A stretch of 64,000 nucleotides of DNA from Acerihabitans sp015654925. Lineage in GTDB: Bacteria > Pseudomonadota > Gammaproteobacteria > Enterobacterales > Enterobacteriaceae. The notes beneath the pieces were generated by a model that was given only the letters and a program-made list of their open reading frames with translations, was not told the DNA's origin and did not search any database. The stretch's first letter is position 1. Each line of letters starts with the position of its first letter. A program made the position numbers and the translations under genes. Positions 52,935-61,004 of the stretch are shown here, piece after piece. The stretch is taken from positions 2,294,001-2,358,000 of the forward strand of contig NZ_CP178732.1 of the NCBI RefSeq assembly GCF_047324175.1. Reading direction: 5' to 3'.

Positions 52935-53215
52935 ACGGCTCGATCGGATTTGGAACGCAGGGCACCGTTACTTGAAGGCCGGCGTGATGCTGGCTGGCTT
53001 CTACAGCTAGGTGTCGCGCAGTTCAACCTGTTCGACGAGCATCAACCTCAAAAGAACAGTGCCGCGCTGACGCATATGGTGGACGGGCTGAAACAGATCA
53101 GAAAGGGCAAGGTCTGGTTCGCCGGTCAGGGTGTGCAGAAAAAATCATGGGTGATGAAACGGGCATGCTCTCACCGACTTATACAACCCGCTACGCTGAT
53201 TTGCCTGTTGCCAGA
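52935..53215 (+). pseudogene. umuC: umuC, 3' end, frameshifted
   Basis: It reads LDRIWNAGHRYLKAGVMLAG, meets a frameshift, then continues GVAQFNLFDEHQPQKNSAAL, THMVDGLKQIRKGKVWFAGQ and GVQKKSWVMKRA. This is the last quarter of UmuC, from about residue 322. The join fits the umuC piece that ends at 26590, so the two are parts of one gene separated by 26 kb of cargo. It lies just downstream of the ICE ssb gene. Confidence 0.85.
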
Positions 53216-53303
53216 TAAGGTTGCGTGCTGTTTGTATAACAATGTGCCGGGCAGACGGCGCGAAAGAGAGTGATTACGGCGCGTCCGGTCAGTTAGGAGA
53301 AGC

Positions 53304-53330
53304 GCAAGCTATCCCCAGGGGATAGCTTGC
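53304..53330. repeat. 27-bp palindrome after ssb, TATCCCC-type
   Basis: GCAAGCTATCCCC-A-GGGGATAGCTTGC, a perfect palindrome with 13-bp arms, downstream of ssb. It has the same core as four sites at 55340-55596. It could be a protein-binding site and also act as a terminator hairpin. Confidence 0.75.
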
Positions 53331-53376
53331 GGGTAAACGGAAGGCCGTATCACAATGACCGTCCTGCGCACCCAGC

Positions 53377-53799
53377 CTATTCGGTTGGCGCTGGCTCCGC
53401 CGGTGCGGGGGGTAATGCTGATGAGGACGCCGACTTCGGGGCGAGCTTGACCGACTCGATGCGGTAGGGCTGGATCCCCACGCTGCGTGCGTTGATGCGA
53501 TAGGTCGTGCGGGCATTGTTGTTTTCATCGGTCCAGTCGTCGCGCTCCTCACGCCCCTGAACCACGATGCGCATGCCCTTCTGGAACAGCGTGGCATAGT
53601 GCTCGGCATCGCGATGCCACCAATCGACCGGCCGCCAGAAACCGCCGCGGTCCTCGTAACTGCCGTCCTTGGTGGGCACAGGATTGTCGAAGTAGACGTT
53701 GAGGCGCAGTACCCGCCGTGGCTCCTCGTTGCCGTTCGGGTATTCGTTGAACTCAGGCGGCGAGCCGATATTGCCCTCGTTGATAAAATAGGTGCTCAT
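53377..53799 (-). CDS. ssb: ICE single-stranded DNA-binding protein
   Basis: A 140-residue protein starting MSTYFINEGNIGSPPEFNEY. It has an OB-fold pattern (EEPRRVLRLNVYFDNPVPTK, FWRPVDWWHRDAEHYATLFQ, then GMRIVVQGREERDDWTDENN). A disordered alanine/proline tail ends in EPAPTE. ICE-type SSBs protect the transferred strand. In relatives topB follows directly; here the topB neighbour has been displaced by cargo. A GC-rich leader hairpin lies in front of it. Confidence 0.88.
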   Translation of the reverse strand: MSTYFINEGNIGSPPEFNEYPNGNEEPRRVLRLNVYFDNPVPTKDGSYEDRGGFWRPVDWWHRDAEHYATLFQKGMRIVVQGREERDDWTDENNNARTTYRINARSVGIQPYRIESVKLAPKSASSSALPPAPAEPAPTE

Positions 53800-53827
53800 G
53801 GTTGCGATCTCCGTGGTGGTTGAAAGG

Positions 53828-53852
53828 CCCGCACCGTCACAGCCTGCGCGGG
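53828..53852 (-). promoter_or_regulatory. Stem-loop leader of ssb
   Basis: CCCGC and GCGGG pair around 15 bases, about 30 bases before the ssb start. It resembles the leaders in the 12-20 kb region. Confidence 0.45.
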
Positions 53853-53871
53853 TGTGCTGCAGCGAGGCGGA

Positions 53872-54399
53872 TCAGGGCTGTGGCCGGTAATACGAGTGTG
53901 CTGCGTCGGTGAGCGCGTTCATCCGGCGCAGGTAGACCTCTTCAGCCTGGGCCATCTTGCTGGCGCATTCCTGGGCCTGGCGGCTGAGGGTATGCAGCAG
54001 GCTGATTTGCATGTTCAGGGCGATGCGTTGCTGTTCAATAGCGAGCAGATCGTCCAACAAGGCGACGAGTGAAGTGCGGTCCATCAGTTCTTCCCACAGC
54101 GCCACGCCCATACGCGAGCGGTCGAGGTTGCGCCAGCGCAGAAAGGTGGTCCCTGCGCCAGTGGCCTGCTGGGCCAGGGCAATGGACAGCAGGTTGAACG
54201 GGGGACGGTGTGTCTGCGACAAAACGCGCCGCTGCGCCAGGCCAATCAGACTGTCGCGCAGTGAATGGCACTGGCTGGCCCAGTCCTCCAGACCCCCCTT
54301 ACCCTTAAAGGGTCTTAAAAGGCCTTTTAGATAGGCTGCGTGTTCCAGACCGCGGAAGTCCGCCTGTTCCAGACTGACAAAACGGTTCGGGCCACTCAT
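53872..54399 (-). CDS. DUF3158 family ICE protein
   Basis: 175 residues beginning MSGPNRFVSLEQADFRGLEH. It contains YLKGLLRPFKGKGGLEDWAS and GAGTTFLRWRNLDRSRMGVA, the DUF3158 pattern, and ends in a helical region. These proteins are encoded between the TIGR03761 gene and ssb in PFGI-1-class ICEs, exactly as here, overlapping the upstream gene by 4 bases. They probably belong to ICE replication or maintenance; no activity is known to me. Confidence 0.85.
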   Translation of the reverse strand: MSGPNRFVSLEQADFRGLEHAAYLKGLLRPFKGKGGLEDWASQCHSLRDSLIGLAQRRVLSQTHRPPFNLLSIALAQQATGAGTTFLRWRNLDRSRMGVALWEELMDRTSLVALLDDLLAIEQQRIALNMQISLLHTLSRQAQECASKMAQAEEVYLRRMNALTDAAHSYYRPQP

Positions 54400-55223
54400 T
54401 CAGATCGTTCCTCATCATCGGAATCATCAGGCGCAGCTGTGTCATTGGATACCTCAGCCAAGACGCTGGCCCCCTCGGTTGCGAGAACGGCCCCCTCATC
54501 CTTAGCCGTTGCTGAGCTGTCTGAGCGTGTGGTCATGGCCGACGGCGGCGGACGACGCAGCAGCGGTGGGGCGAAGCGTGAGCGTCGGGTGCCTTCGAGC
54601 ACGGCCTGCGGCAGCGGCCCATATTTCTCAAGCGCGGCGCGGGCTGCGGCATTGTTCGCGGCGAAATCGTCGCGCGTGGTGCCTGAGTAGCGAAACTGCT
54701 GGGCCAATGAAAACAGACTGCGCAAGGCATGTGCGCCATCGTTGAGCCAGCGCTCCAGTGTGCTGCGGTCGATGAGCGCGGTGTGATGTGCCAGGATGAG
54801 CTTGCGGGCGATATCGTCGAAATCCGCCAGCAGGTAGACCGCCATGAAACCCAATTGCGAATTGACGAACAGCGGCAGCTTGACCGGCTGAACGTTCAAA
54901 TTCTCACCTAGGCTCAGGGCTGCGGGAACATCGGCCAGTGCCAGATCCACCTGTTCGCGCAGGGTATGCAGCGTGGCGCGAGTCTGCTCAAGCTTCTCCT
55001 CGATGCGTAGCATCCATTCGTCACTGTAGGGATCGTCCTGTTCCGAGCCGCGTTTGAGCTTGTTCATGACCGAGACGTAGCCGGCCAGGCCAACGATGCT
55101 GGGCCGGCCATCGCTGGCAGCGCGGCCGTGCCAGATACGGGATGCGTGGTGCGTATGCAGCGTCAGTGTCATCGCACTGCGCAATGACCCGAGGTTGAGT
55201 TGCAGAGGTTCGTTGTTTGCCAT
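54396..55223 (-). CDS. ICE protein TIGR03761 (PFL_4669 family)
   Basis: About 275 residues from ATG 55223 (GAGGCG upstream). It reads MANNEPLQLNLGSLRSAMTL, then TLHTHHASRIWHGRAASDGR, GLAGYVSVMNKLKRGSEQDD and HAHTALIDR-like helices (LAHHTALIDRSTLERWLNDG). These are the TIGR03761 blocks. The C-terminal 60 residues are acidic and disordered. It is part of the ssb-proximal replication and maintenance set. The region before it carries the palindrome array. Confidence 0.85.
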   Translation of the reverse strand: MANNEPLQLNLGSLRSAMTLTLHTHHASRIWHGRAASDGRPSIVGLAGYVSVMNKLKRGSEQDDPYSDEWMLRIEEKLEQTRATLHTLREQVDLALADVPAALSLGENLNVQPVKLPLFVNSQLGFMAVYLLADFDDIARKLILAHHTALIDRSTLERWLNDGAHALRSLFSLAQQFRYSGTTRDDFAANNAAARAALEKYGPLPQAVLEGTRRSRFAPPLLRRPPPSAMTTRSDSSATAKDEGAVLATEGASVLAEVSNDTAAPDDSDDEERSE

Positions 55224-55339
55224 GGAGACGCCTCGCAGTTGAAGAACGAGTCGCCAGCATCGCGATAGCATGGAAGGCTGTCAGTCGGAAAACCGCACTT
55301 GGCGCTATCCCGATTCTTGCGATGGCATGGCAGGTATCA

Positions 55340-55596
55340 CACCTATCCCCAGGGGATAGGTGGTCCTCGCACGCCGGCTTCTTCCTTGATGCCGGACGAC
55401 GCAGGGGTCGGACCTACCCCCCTGGGGATAGTTTGGGATAGTGAGAATTGGCTGAATCGGCGGCCGCCATCCCTCGGTGGTGTGGCATCAATCAGCTATC
55501 CCCTGGGGATAGCACCGAAGCCGGCCGACTTCGCGTGCCGGTCATCTTCCTCGATGCCAGATATGCCATGGGAGCCGGACTTATCCCCCGGGGATA
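55340..55596. repeat. Array of four TATCCCC-N-GGGGATA palindromes
   Basis: Sites are centred at 55351 (perfect 23 bp, 55340-55362), 55422 (imperfect), 55504 (perfect 19 bp, 55495-55513) and 55589 (15 bp, 55582-55596), 71-85 bases apart. Each is followed by a partly repeated spacer containing CTTCCTTGATGCC or CTTCCTCGATGCC. The array fills the gap between the STY4528 and TIGR03761 genes. A fifth, perfect site lies at 53304-53330. Confidence 0.8.
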
Positions 55597-55626
55597 GCCT
55601 GCAGTCCTTGTCGCCGGCAATCTCCG

Positions 55627-56847
55627 TTAGCATACCGGACGCGAGCGGATATGCAGCAGGGCACGCAGCCGGGCAATATGCTGCAAGGCCGCCTCGCGGG
55701 AAGCCGGCGGCGCCGCTGTGTTGGCCGAGGGCGATGCCGGAGACGGTGTCGCAAGCGGACACGTCTCGGCCTGGGCGACGACCCATGATTTGAACTCGCC
55801 GCGGATGGCTTTCTGAATGATGCCGAACAGGTAGCCGGCCGGGTTGCGCACCGCGGCGCCGCGGCGACAACGCACCGCCCATTCGTCAAGCACGGCTTGC
55901 CGTTGGCCTGAGTCGACCTGTTGCAGGGCAACCAGCGCGCCAGCCTGTTGTTCCTCCTTCAGTGCAAGAAAACGTTCAGGCAGTTTCAGGTTCGGCAACC
56001 CACGCGCACGCGGTACAGTACGTACTTCTTTTTCTTTTTCTGTAATACGTACTGTACGGACCGTCTTCGGATCCCGAAGACGGGCGTCAGGCGGCACTTC
56101 CGGCCCGGCTTCGGATTCCGAAGTGAGGGGAGCACGAATCCGAAGAAGGTCGTCATCCCCGTCTTCGGATTCGTGGACGGCCTGCGCCTCGTGTGCGCGT
56201 GTGACGTTCCCCTCCTGTCGGGCCATACGTTGCGCCAGCACCTGTAGACGAGTGGGTAGGGTTCGTCCGCTGAGCAGTGGGTCCGCGGCGATTTCCCTGA
56301 GCGTGTTGCGGCCGGTGACCTGAACGGCCTTGGCCGCATGCGTCAGCGACTGGCTGACCAGGCCGAGGTAATCCGGATCGAGTTGCATAGCCTCGAACGG
56401 GGTCACGGGCTCGTCGTGCAGCACATAAACATTCCCCTGGATGCGGCCGGACCTGCGGTCACGGCGACGTCGCACCAGGCTGAGCCAGCGGGTCAGCCGC
56501 AGGAGCGTGAGGGCACGTGCCACGGTTTCATGCGAAGCCTGCGGCCCACAGGGCATGGACGCAAGCCAGGGGCGCAACTGGTCATAGGTGGGGAACGCGG
56601 TGAGGCCATCGCCATTGAGTTGCAGGCGGAACACTTGCCAGGCATTGCGCTCCAGCGGCGTCAGGCGCGCATCAAGAAATAACGCGCGGGGAACGCTTTC
56701 GTGCCGGTTGCCGCTGTAAAGCATGCCATCTTTGAAGGATGAAGACGCAGATGACTCAGGTGGCGGAGTCACTTTGCGCAGGGCGTCATCGAAGAGTTCG
56801 GACAAATCGACGGATCCGTGGTGCTGGGAGGTGCCATCCAGCCTCAT
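55627..56847 (-). CDS. STY4528 family ICE replication protein
   Basis: 406 residues starting MRLDGTSQHHGSVDLSELFD. It contains SVPRALFLDARLTPLERNAW, QVFRLQLNGDGLTAFPTYDQ (a winged-helix-like segment) and RWLSLVRRRRDRRSGRIQGN, then a long charged linker and AGYLFGIIQKAIRGEFKSWV at the C-terminus. This matches the STY4528 pathogenicity-island replication protein, a likely initiator. The palindrome array lies directly downstream of it and could be its target or part of the origin. Confidence 0.85.
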   Translation of the reverse strand: MRLDGTSQHHGSVDLSELFDDALRKVTPPPESSASSSFKDGMLYSGNRHESVPRALFLDARLTPLERNAWQVFRLQLNGDGLTAFPTYDQLRPWLASMPCGPQASHETVARALTLLRLTRWLSLVRRRRDRRSGRIQGNVYVLHDEPVTPFEAMQLDPDYLGLVSQSLTHAAKAVQVTGRNTLREIAADPLLSGRTLPTRLQVLAQRMARQEGNVTRAHEAQAVHESEDGDDDLLRIRAPLTSESEAGPEVPPDARLRDPKTVRTVRITEKEKEVRTVPRARGLPNLKLPERFLALKEEQQAGALVALQQVDSGQRQAVLDEWAVRCRRGAAVRNPAGYLFGIIQKAIRGEFKSWVVAQAETCPLATPSPASPSANTAAPPASREAALQHIARLRALLHIRSRPVC

Positions 56848-56850
56848 GGT

Positions 56851-57411
56851 CTACACCAGCCCCTGGTCGACCCATTGTCGTACCGCGGCCCAGACAACCG
56901 ACATGGGCAGCACCATGTTCTCGGCAAGCTCCATGGCCAGGGGCAGCATCGCCATCTCGTCTGCGGGCGAGATGGCGTGTTGCTGCAGGCCATCCTTCCA
57001 TTGCTGCCACAATGCTGCATCCTGGGCTTCATCCAGGACGGGATGGCGACCCTTGCGCCGGGGCAGGCCGAGAATATCCCGGCGTAGCGCCACTTCCTGG
57101 TGTGTGAGGCCAAAATAGCGGCTGACCATCTCCGTGCTGGCCCCCAGGCGCAGCATGCGGTCAATGGTTTCAACCTCTTTGCCGATGTCCTGTGCCTGAT
57201 CCAACAGCCGGAGCAGTGCCTCACGATTGATGGATACCGTGCACCAGGACACCGAGGCGTTGACCAGCAGGCTGACCAGTGCCGGATGCTTGAGGGCATC
57301 GAGCTCTTTCTCGCCGAATCCCATTGCTTTGCAACGGCGCAGCTGTCCGTTGCGCAGGTCATGCAGGGCCTGCGCGATGACGGCCTGGTTCAGGGGATGG
57401 GGTGACGACAT
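56851..57411 (-). CDS. DUF2857 family ICE protein
   Basis: 186 residues: MSSPHPLNQAVIAQALHDLR, LLVNASVSWCTVSINREALL, then RLGASTEMVSRYFGLTHQEV, a helix-turn-helix-like segment typical of DUF2857. ALPLAMELAENMVLPMSVVW-type helices end the protein. The family lies between parB and the STY4528 gene in these ICEs. A DNA-binding, regulatory role is likely from the helix-turn-helix. It stops 4 bases before the STY4528 gene start. Confidence 0.87.
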   Translation of the reverse strand: MSSPHPLNQAVIAQALHDLRNGQLRRCKAMGFGEKELDALKHPALVSLLVNASVSWCTVSINREALLRLLDQAQDIGKEVETIDRMLRLGASTEMVSRYFGLTHQEVALRRDILGLPRRKGRHPVLDEAQDAALWQQWKDGLQQHAISPADEMAMLPLAMELAENMVLPMSVVWAAVRQWVDQGLV

Positions 57412-57426
57412 GTTGGCCTCCCATCC

Positions 57427-59151
57427 TCAACCGTCGTCGTGCGCAGAACCTGCTTCGAGATCCAGCAGGCGGCGCGCCAGACGCAGTAGTCGGAAGAGCT
57501 TCACCAACGCCTCGTCACTGAGCCGCGCGATAGTATCACCATGCCCATACAGAAGGGCGGCCAGTGCGTCAGGCGGCACAGGGTGATCAAGCCTCTCGGG
57601 CAGCGCGGAGGGGTTAGCCAAGGCAGCCAGCAGAGTCAGTACCGCCTGCGGGAATGCAGGGAATGAGGCAGCATCGCGAGGCGGTGAAGGTGAGGTACAT
57701 ACGAAACCGATACCGTCATCGCAGAGCGTGATCCAGTCGGTCGCCGAGGCTTCCCCAGCGATCTCGCGGGCGAACTGCGCGATATGGACGCGCAGGCGCT
57801 CCGGTGTCTCCAGCCCTGGCTCTATGTACCAGACATCGGTGATGGGATAGAGCCCGCCGACCTGGATCGGGATGGCCTGTAGCACATTGTCGGCAAAATC
57901 AGTAACCTGGTCGCCCAACTGATCGGCGACCAGACGCTGGATGGATTGCAGACGATCGGTAGTGGGCGCCGGCGAGATGATATGTCCCAGCAGGCGTTCT
58001 TCCTGCTCTTCCTGCTGCGCGTACCCCGCCGGAAGTGTTTCTTCCGACGATTGGATGTCCGGTCCGGGCGTGGAGGGTTCCTTCTCGCCCGCAGGTGGCA
58101 TGAAGGTCGTCTCCGGAGCAGTGGTGGACGCACTGCCGGGACGGAGTCGGGGTGTTGCAGCGGGAGCCTCGGATGGGGCCGGGGAGCGGGTTGCCGGAAG
58201 GGACGGTTTAGTGCGTGGCTCCGCCGCAGGCGGCGTGTTCGGCGCGGGCGGACTGGTCAACACCTGCTGGCGATGTTCGCTCTCGATGACTTCCAGATTG
58301 AGCGTGTCGTAGTTCAACTCCAGCAATTCAGCCATCTGCCCGATCAACTCGTCCTGGACACGCTGCAGCGAGAAGGTGTCGGAACCTGCGTCGAACGGCG
58401 CCAGCACGTCTTGGAAAAAAGAGGCGAAATCCATAGGAAGTCGTTTGGCTGCAGAATGTGCTTCCCAGGCGCGCTCACAGGCCCGGCGCAACACGCCAAG
58501 GCGTTCGACCTGATGGCGGCCAAGCCCGCCGTAGAGCACCGTCGGAATGACGGGCAGCAGGTAGCGGACGGCGTCCTGCATGCGGCTGATGTGCGACTGT
58601 TGAATCGGGTAGCCGTCCGCCGAAAGACGCCTGGCCAGCTCGGACTGCGACAGGGAACGTCCATCTTCCTGCTCGTAGAATTCGCGGGCTTCTTCAACAC
58701 CGAGCGCCCGCTCGATAAAAGATAGCCTGCCATGAAGTTCGTCTTCAGCGAGGTGGCCGGTCAGCACGATGATTTCGCCACGTTCCGGCCAAGGGCGAAA
58801 CAGGCAGGAAATACGAAAAAAACGCTCTTCCTTAGTTTCGGCCCATAACTCGCGCAGGATGGCCAGTCGCGTATTGCCGCCGTTGCGAATGATGAAATGT
58901 TCGGCGCCCGGCCGGCGGGTAATCGGGGGCGGGGCATCGAGTCCTCGTTCGCGGACAGAGGCCTTGATCTCCTCGTAGAGGGGATTGCGCGTCCGGCGCG
59001 GGTCGAGTTCATAGGGGCGCAGTTCGTCAAGCGTGACCACCATCGGGGTATCGGCAATCGGGTCGCTGAGCGCTGCGGCGGAAGGTCCGCTGCGTTCGAA
59101 ACCTGCCGATAGCAGTTTGTCGGCCATGCCTTGTGAAGTCAGTTCAGCCAT
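57427..59151 (-). CDS. ParB family protein, TIGR03764
   Basis: About 574 residues from ATG 59151, overlapping the HicA-like gene. The ParB N-terminal domain reads TLDELRPYELDPRRTRNPLY, EEIKASVRERGLDAPPPITR and FIIRNGGNTRLAILRELWAE. A helix-turn-helix follows (SQSELARRLSADGYPIQQSH). The middle 100 residues are proline- and serine-rich linker. It would bind centromere-like sites and pair with ParA to stabilise the ICE. The long C-terminal half is specific to the ICE family. Confidence 0.9.
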   Translation of the reverse strand: MAELTSQGMADKLLSAGFERSGPSAAALSDPIADTPMVVTLDELRPYELDPRRTRNPLYEEIKASVRERGLDAPPPITRRPGAEHFIIRNGGNTRLAILRELWAETKEERFFRISCLFRPWPERGEIIVLTGHLAEDELHGRLSFIERALGVEEAREFYEQEDGRSLSQSELARRLSADGYPIQQSHISRMQDAVRYLLPVIPTVLYGGLGRHQVERLGVLRRACERAWEAHSAAKRLPMDFASFFQDVLAPFDAGSDTFSLQRVQDELIGQMAELLELNYDTLNLEVIESEHRQQVLTSPPAPNTPPAAEPRTKPSLPATRSPAPSEAPAATPRLRPGSASTTAPETTFMPPAGEKEPSTPGPDIQSSEETLPAGYAQQEEQEERLLGHIISPAPTTDRLQSIQRLVADQLGDQVTDFADNVLQAIPIQVGGLYPITDVWYIEPGLETPERLRVHIAQFAREIAGEASATDWITLCDDGIGFVCTSPSPPRDAASFPAFPQAVLTLLAALANPSALPERLDHPVPPDALAALLYGHGDTIARLSDEALVKLFRLLRLARRLLDLEAGSAHDDG

Positions 59152-59407
59152 GGCCGTCCTCCCGCAGGGAAGACCGGCTAGCAAGCTCCGACGCTTGACG
59201 TTTGGCGCGGCGCAGTCGCGCGCGGGCGTTACGTCCGACCCGGTGGTCGCTTGGCGTCGAGCCGGTGTAAATGGTGGCATAGCCGGGCCGGATGAATTTC
59301 AGATGGCCGCCGTGCGTACGCACCACGCGCCAGCCTTCAGCCAGTGCGAACTCAATGACCGCGCGCAGTTGCTTGTGCCCCCGGATCAACTCATGGATGT
59401 TCGACAT
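59144..59407 (-). CDS. HicA-like small protein between parA and parB
   Basis: 87 residues: MSNIHELIRGHKQLRAVIEF, then EGWRVVRTHGGHLKFIRPGY, ATIYTGSTPSDHRVGRNARA. The G-G-H-x-K-F segment matches the histidine-containing strand of HicA mRNA interferases (dsRBD-like fold). No HicB antitoxin is beside it; it overlaps ParA upstream by 17 bases and ParB downstream by 8, so it is built into the partition operon. A toxin role is possible, a domesticated RNA-binding role equally so. Confidence 0.7.
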   Translation of the reverse strand: MSNIHELIRGHKQLRAVIEFALAEGWRVVRTHGGHLKFIRPGYATIYTGSTPSDHRVGRNARARLRRAKRQASELASRSSLREDGHG

Positions 59408-60269
59408 GGACAGGTCCTCCCGTCGTCATGCGCGTTCTGACGCGACCGGTGACGAGGGCGAACCTGTCATGCCAGTGCGGGAACAGTTCGCATGCCAGCG
59501 CACGCATCGTCTCCAGTGCGGCGGGCGCGATGCGGTCGATAGGCTGCCGGTACTCCACCCGGTGAACAGGAAGTCCCCGCGTTGAGGCGCGGGGGTAGGC
59601 TTCAAGGGCGGGAACGCCGGTGTTAAGCACGCGTACCGCAGCCTGCTCCTGGAACATCATCCTCAGGGCCTGCTGGATCAACCGGGCGTTGGACGAGACC
59701 GGATGCATGCGGTTGATGAGCAGGCTCAATGGTGGCGGAACGATGCCCACACGGCGATAGGGCGCCAGATCCTTGATCAACTGCAGGGTGCCACGACGTA
59801 ACTCGCGGGCGGCCAGGATCTCCAGCGTGACCGGGGACAACACCATATCCGATGCCAATACGGCCATTTCAAGCAACACGCTGCGCGCCCCCTGGGTATC
59901 GATCAGCAGCAGGTCGTAGCGCGGCGCCAGGGCGGGTAGCAGATGTCGCAAGCGCAGGCGTCCATCGGGTGCGTGCAGCAGCAGCGTGTTGAGTTCGCTG
60001 CGATCGTCGTTGGAAATGACCAGGTCCAGTCCGGTGATAGCGGTATGCGAGACCAGTTGCTCAATGCGTTGTTCGTTGAACGCCAGCAACTCGTAGATGC
60101 CGGCGGGTGCCCGCGCCGCGAGCGAAAAATAGCTCGACAGGGTCGGCTGCACGTCCAGGTCCAGCAACAGCACACGCAGGCCGGCGTCCGCGGCGAAGCC
60201 GCCGAGATTGGCCGCGGTCGTCGTCTTACCCACACCGCCTTTGGTCGAGATAATGGAGACAACCTGCAT
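59391..60269 (-). CDS. parA: ParA family partition ATPase
   Basis: 292 residues. The deviant Walker A reads STKGGVGKTTTAANLGGFAA at the N-terminus; LLLIDTQGARSVLLEMAVLA is Walker B, and VLLLDLDVQPTLSSYFSLAA the A' region. It is a chromosome/plasmid-type ParA that maintains the excised ICE together with ParB. It is encoded at the conserved end of the ICE, after alpA. The frame is intact and of normal length. Confidence 0.93.
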   Translation of the reverse strand: MQVVSIISTKGGVGKTTTAANLGGFAADAGLRVLLLDLDVQPTLSSYFSLAARAPAGIYELLAFNEQRIEQLVSHTAITGLDLVISNDDRSELNTLLLHAPDGRLRLRHLLPALAPRYDLLLIDTQGARSVLLEMAVLASDMVLSPVTLEILAARELRRGTLQLIKDLAPYRRVGIVPPPLSLLINRMHPVSSNARLIQQALRMMFQEQAAVRVLNTGVPALEAYPRASTRGLPVHRVEYRQPIDRIAPAALETMRALACELFPHWHDRFALVTGRVRTRMTTGGPVHVEHP

Positions 60270-60318
60270 GATCGCACTCCTCGCTGAATGGAAGGAAATG
60301 GTCCTCGTTGGAAGACGT

Positions 60319-60531
60319 TCAGATGCGATCTTTCAGTCGCTCGATGATCCACTGATCGATTTCAGCGGAGTCCCAGCCCACCGCGCGTACGCCGAGGCGC
60401 AAGGCTTTGGGAAACTTGCCTTCTTTCATCAGGTTGTAGATATGGGCGCGCTTGAACCCCGTTTTTATTTCGACTTCGGCGCGCCGCAGAATGCGGTGCT
60501 CCTGGGCCGGGTCGTTATCTTGATTTGACAT
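60319..60531 (-). CDS. AlpA family transcriptional regulator
   Basis: 70 residues from ATG 60531, with AAGGAG 8 bases upstream (a GTG 9 bases earlier is less likely). It reads ILRRAEVEIKTGFKRAHIYN, then LMKEGKFPKALRLGVRAVGW and IDQWIIERLKDRI, the MerR-like winged helix of AlpA. AlpA proteins control excision or integrase genes of mobile elements. It is the outermost recognisable ICE gene on the right. Confidence 0.88.
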   Translation of the reverse strand: MSNQDNDPAQEHRILRRAEVEIKTGFKRAHIYNLMKEGKFPKALRLGVRAVGWDSAEIDQWIIERLKDRI

Positions 60532-61004
60532 ACAGGCCACTCCTTAATGCCGTGTGGCATTCCTGGGACTGACCCGTATTAGAGGAAAACCAACACAAAA
60601 ACGCAGCAAACAAAAGGTTCAAGCGTCTCACCGTATTGTTGTGTCCTGCATGCCTGACTCAGACGTTGAGTTAGGCTGACACCAGTGGAGAGACGGCACG
60701 AATTAGGAATGAACAGTTTTGTTGAAGAAAATAATTGATTAAAATTTGAACGACCTTGTCGTCAATAATTTTTAACAGGCGAGGGGTGTAATGAGAAAAA
60801 CAAGGTGGTGAGGCCAAAAAATTTAGCGGATGCGCGCAGGTGGAAATGGGAATAATTGTTACATTTTTTGTTTAAATTAATTTATCAATATGAAAAAAGT
60901 GATATGCGTCAAAGATTGCAACTTGAAAAATTTCTTGGGCTGATGATAAAAAAGGCATGGTCAATTGACTTTTGCCATGCCTTACCACTGTGAACGAGTT
61001 TGCA
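60532..61004. other. Probable ICE border region, no tRNA or att seen
   Basis: AT-rich non-coding DNA between alpA and a chromosomal-type LysR gene. I searched by eye for a tRNA gene or a tRNA 3' end and saw none; no direct repeat with the left side of the ICE block is evident. Confidence 0.4.

Noticed and set aside
55340..55596. Reading the palindrome array as a CRISPR
   Set aside because: Only four sites with partly similar spacers and irregular 71-85 base spacing, no cas genes, and the sites are palindromes in an ICE replication region.
60532..61004. A tRNA gene or att site at the right end of the ICE
   Set aside because: No cloverleaf or tRNA 3' end could be traced, and no matching direct repeat was seen on the other side.
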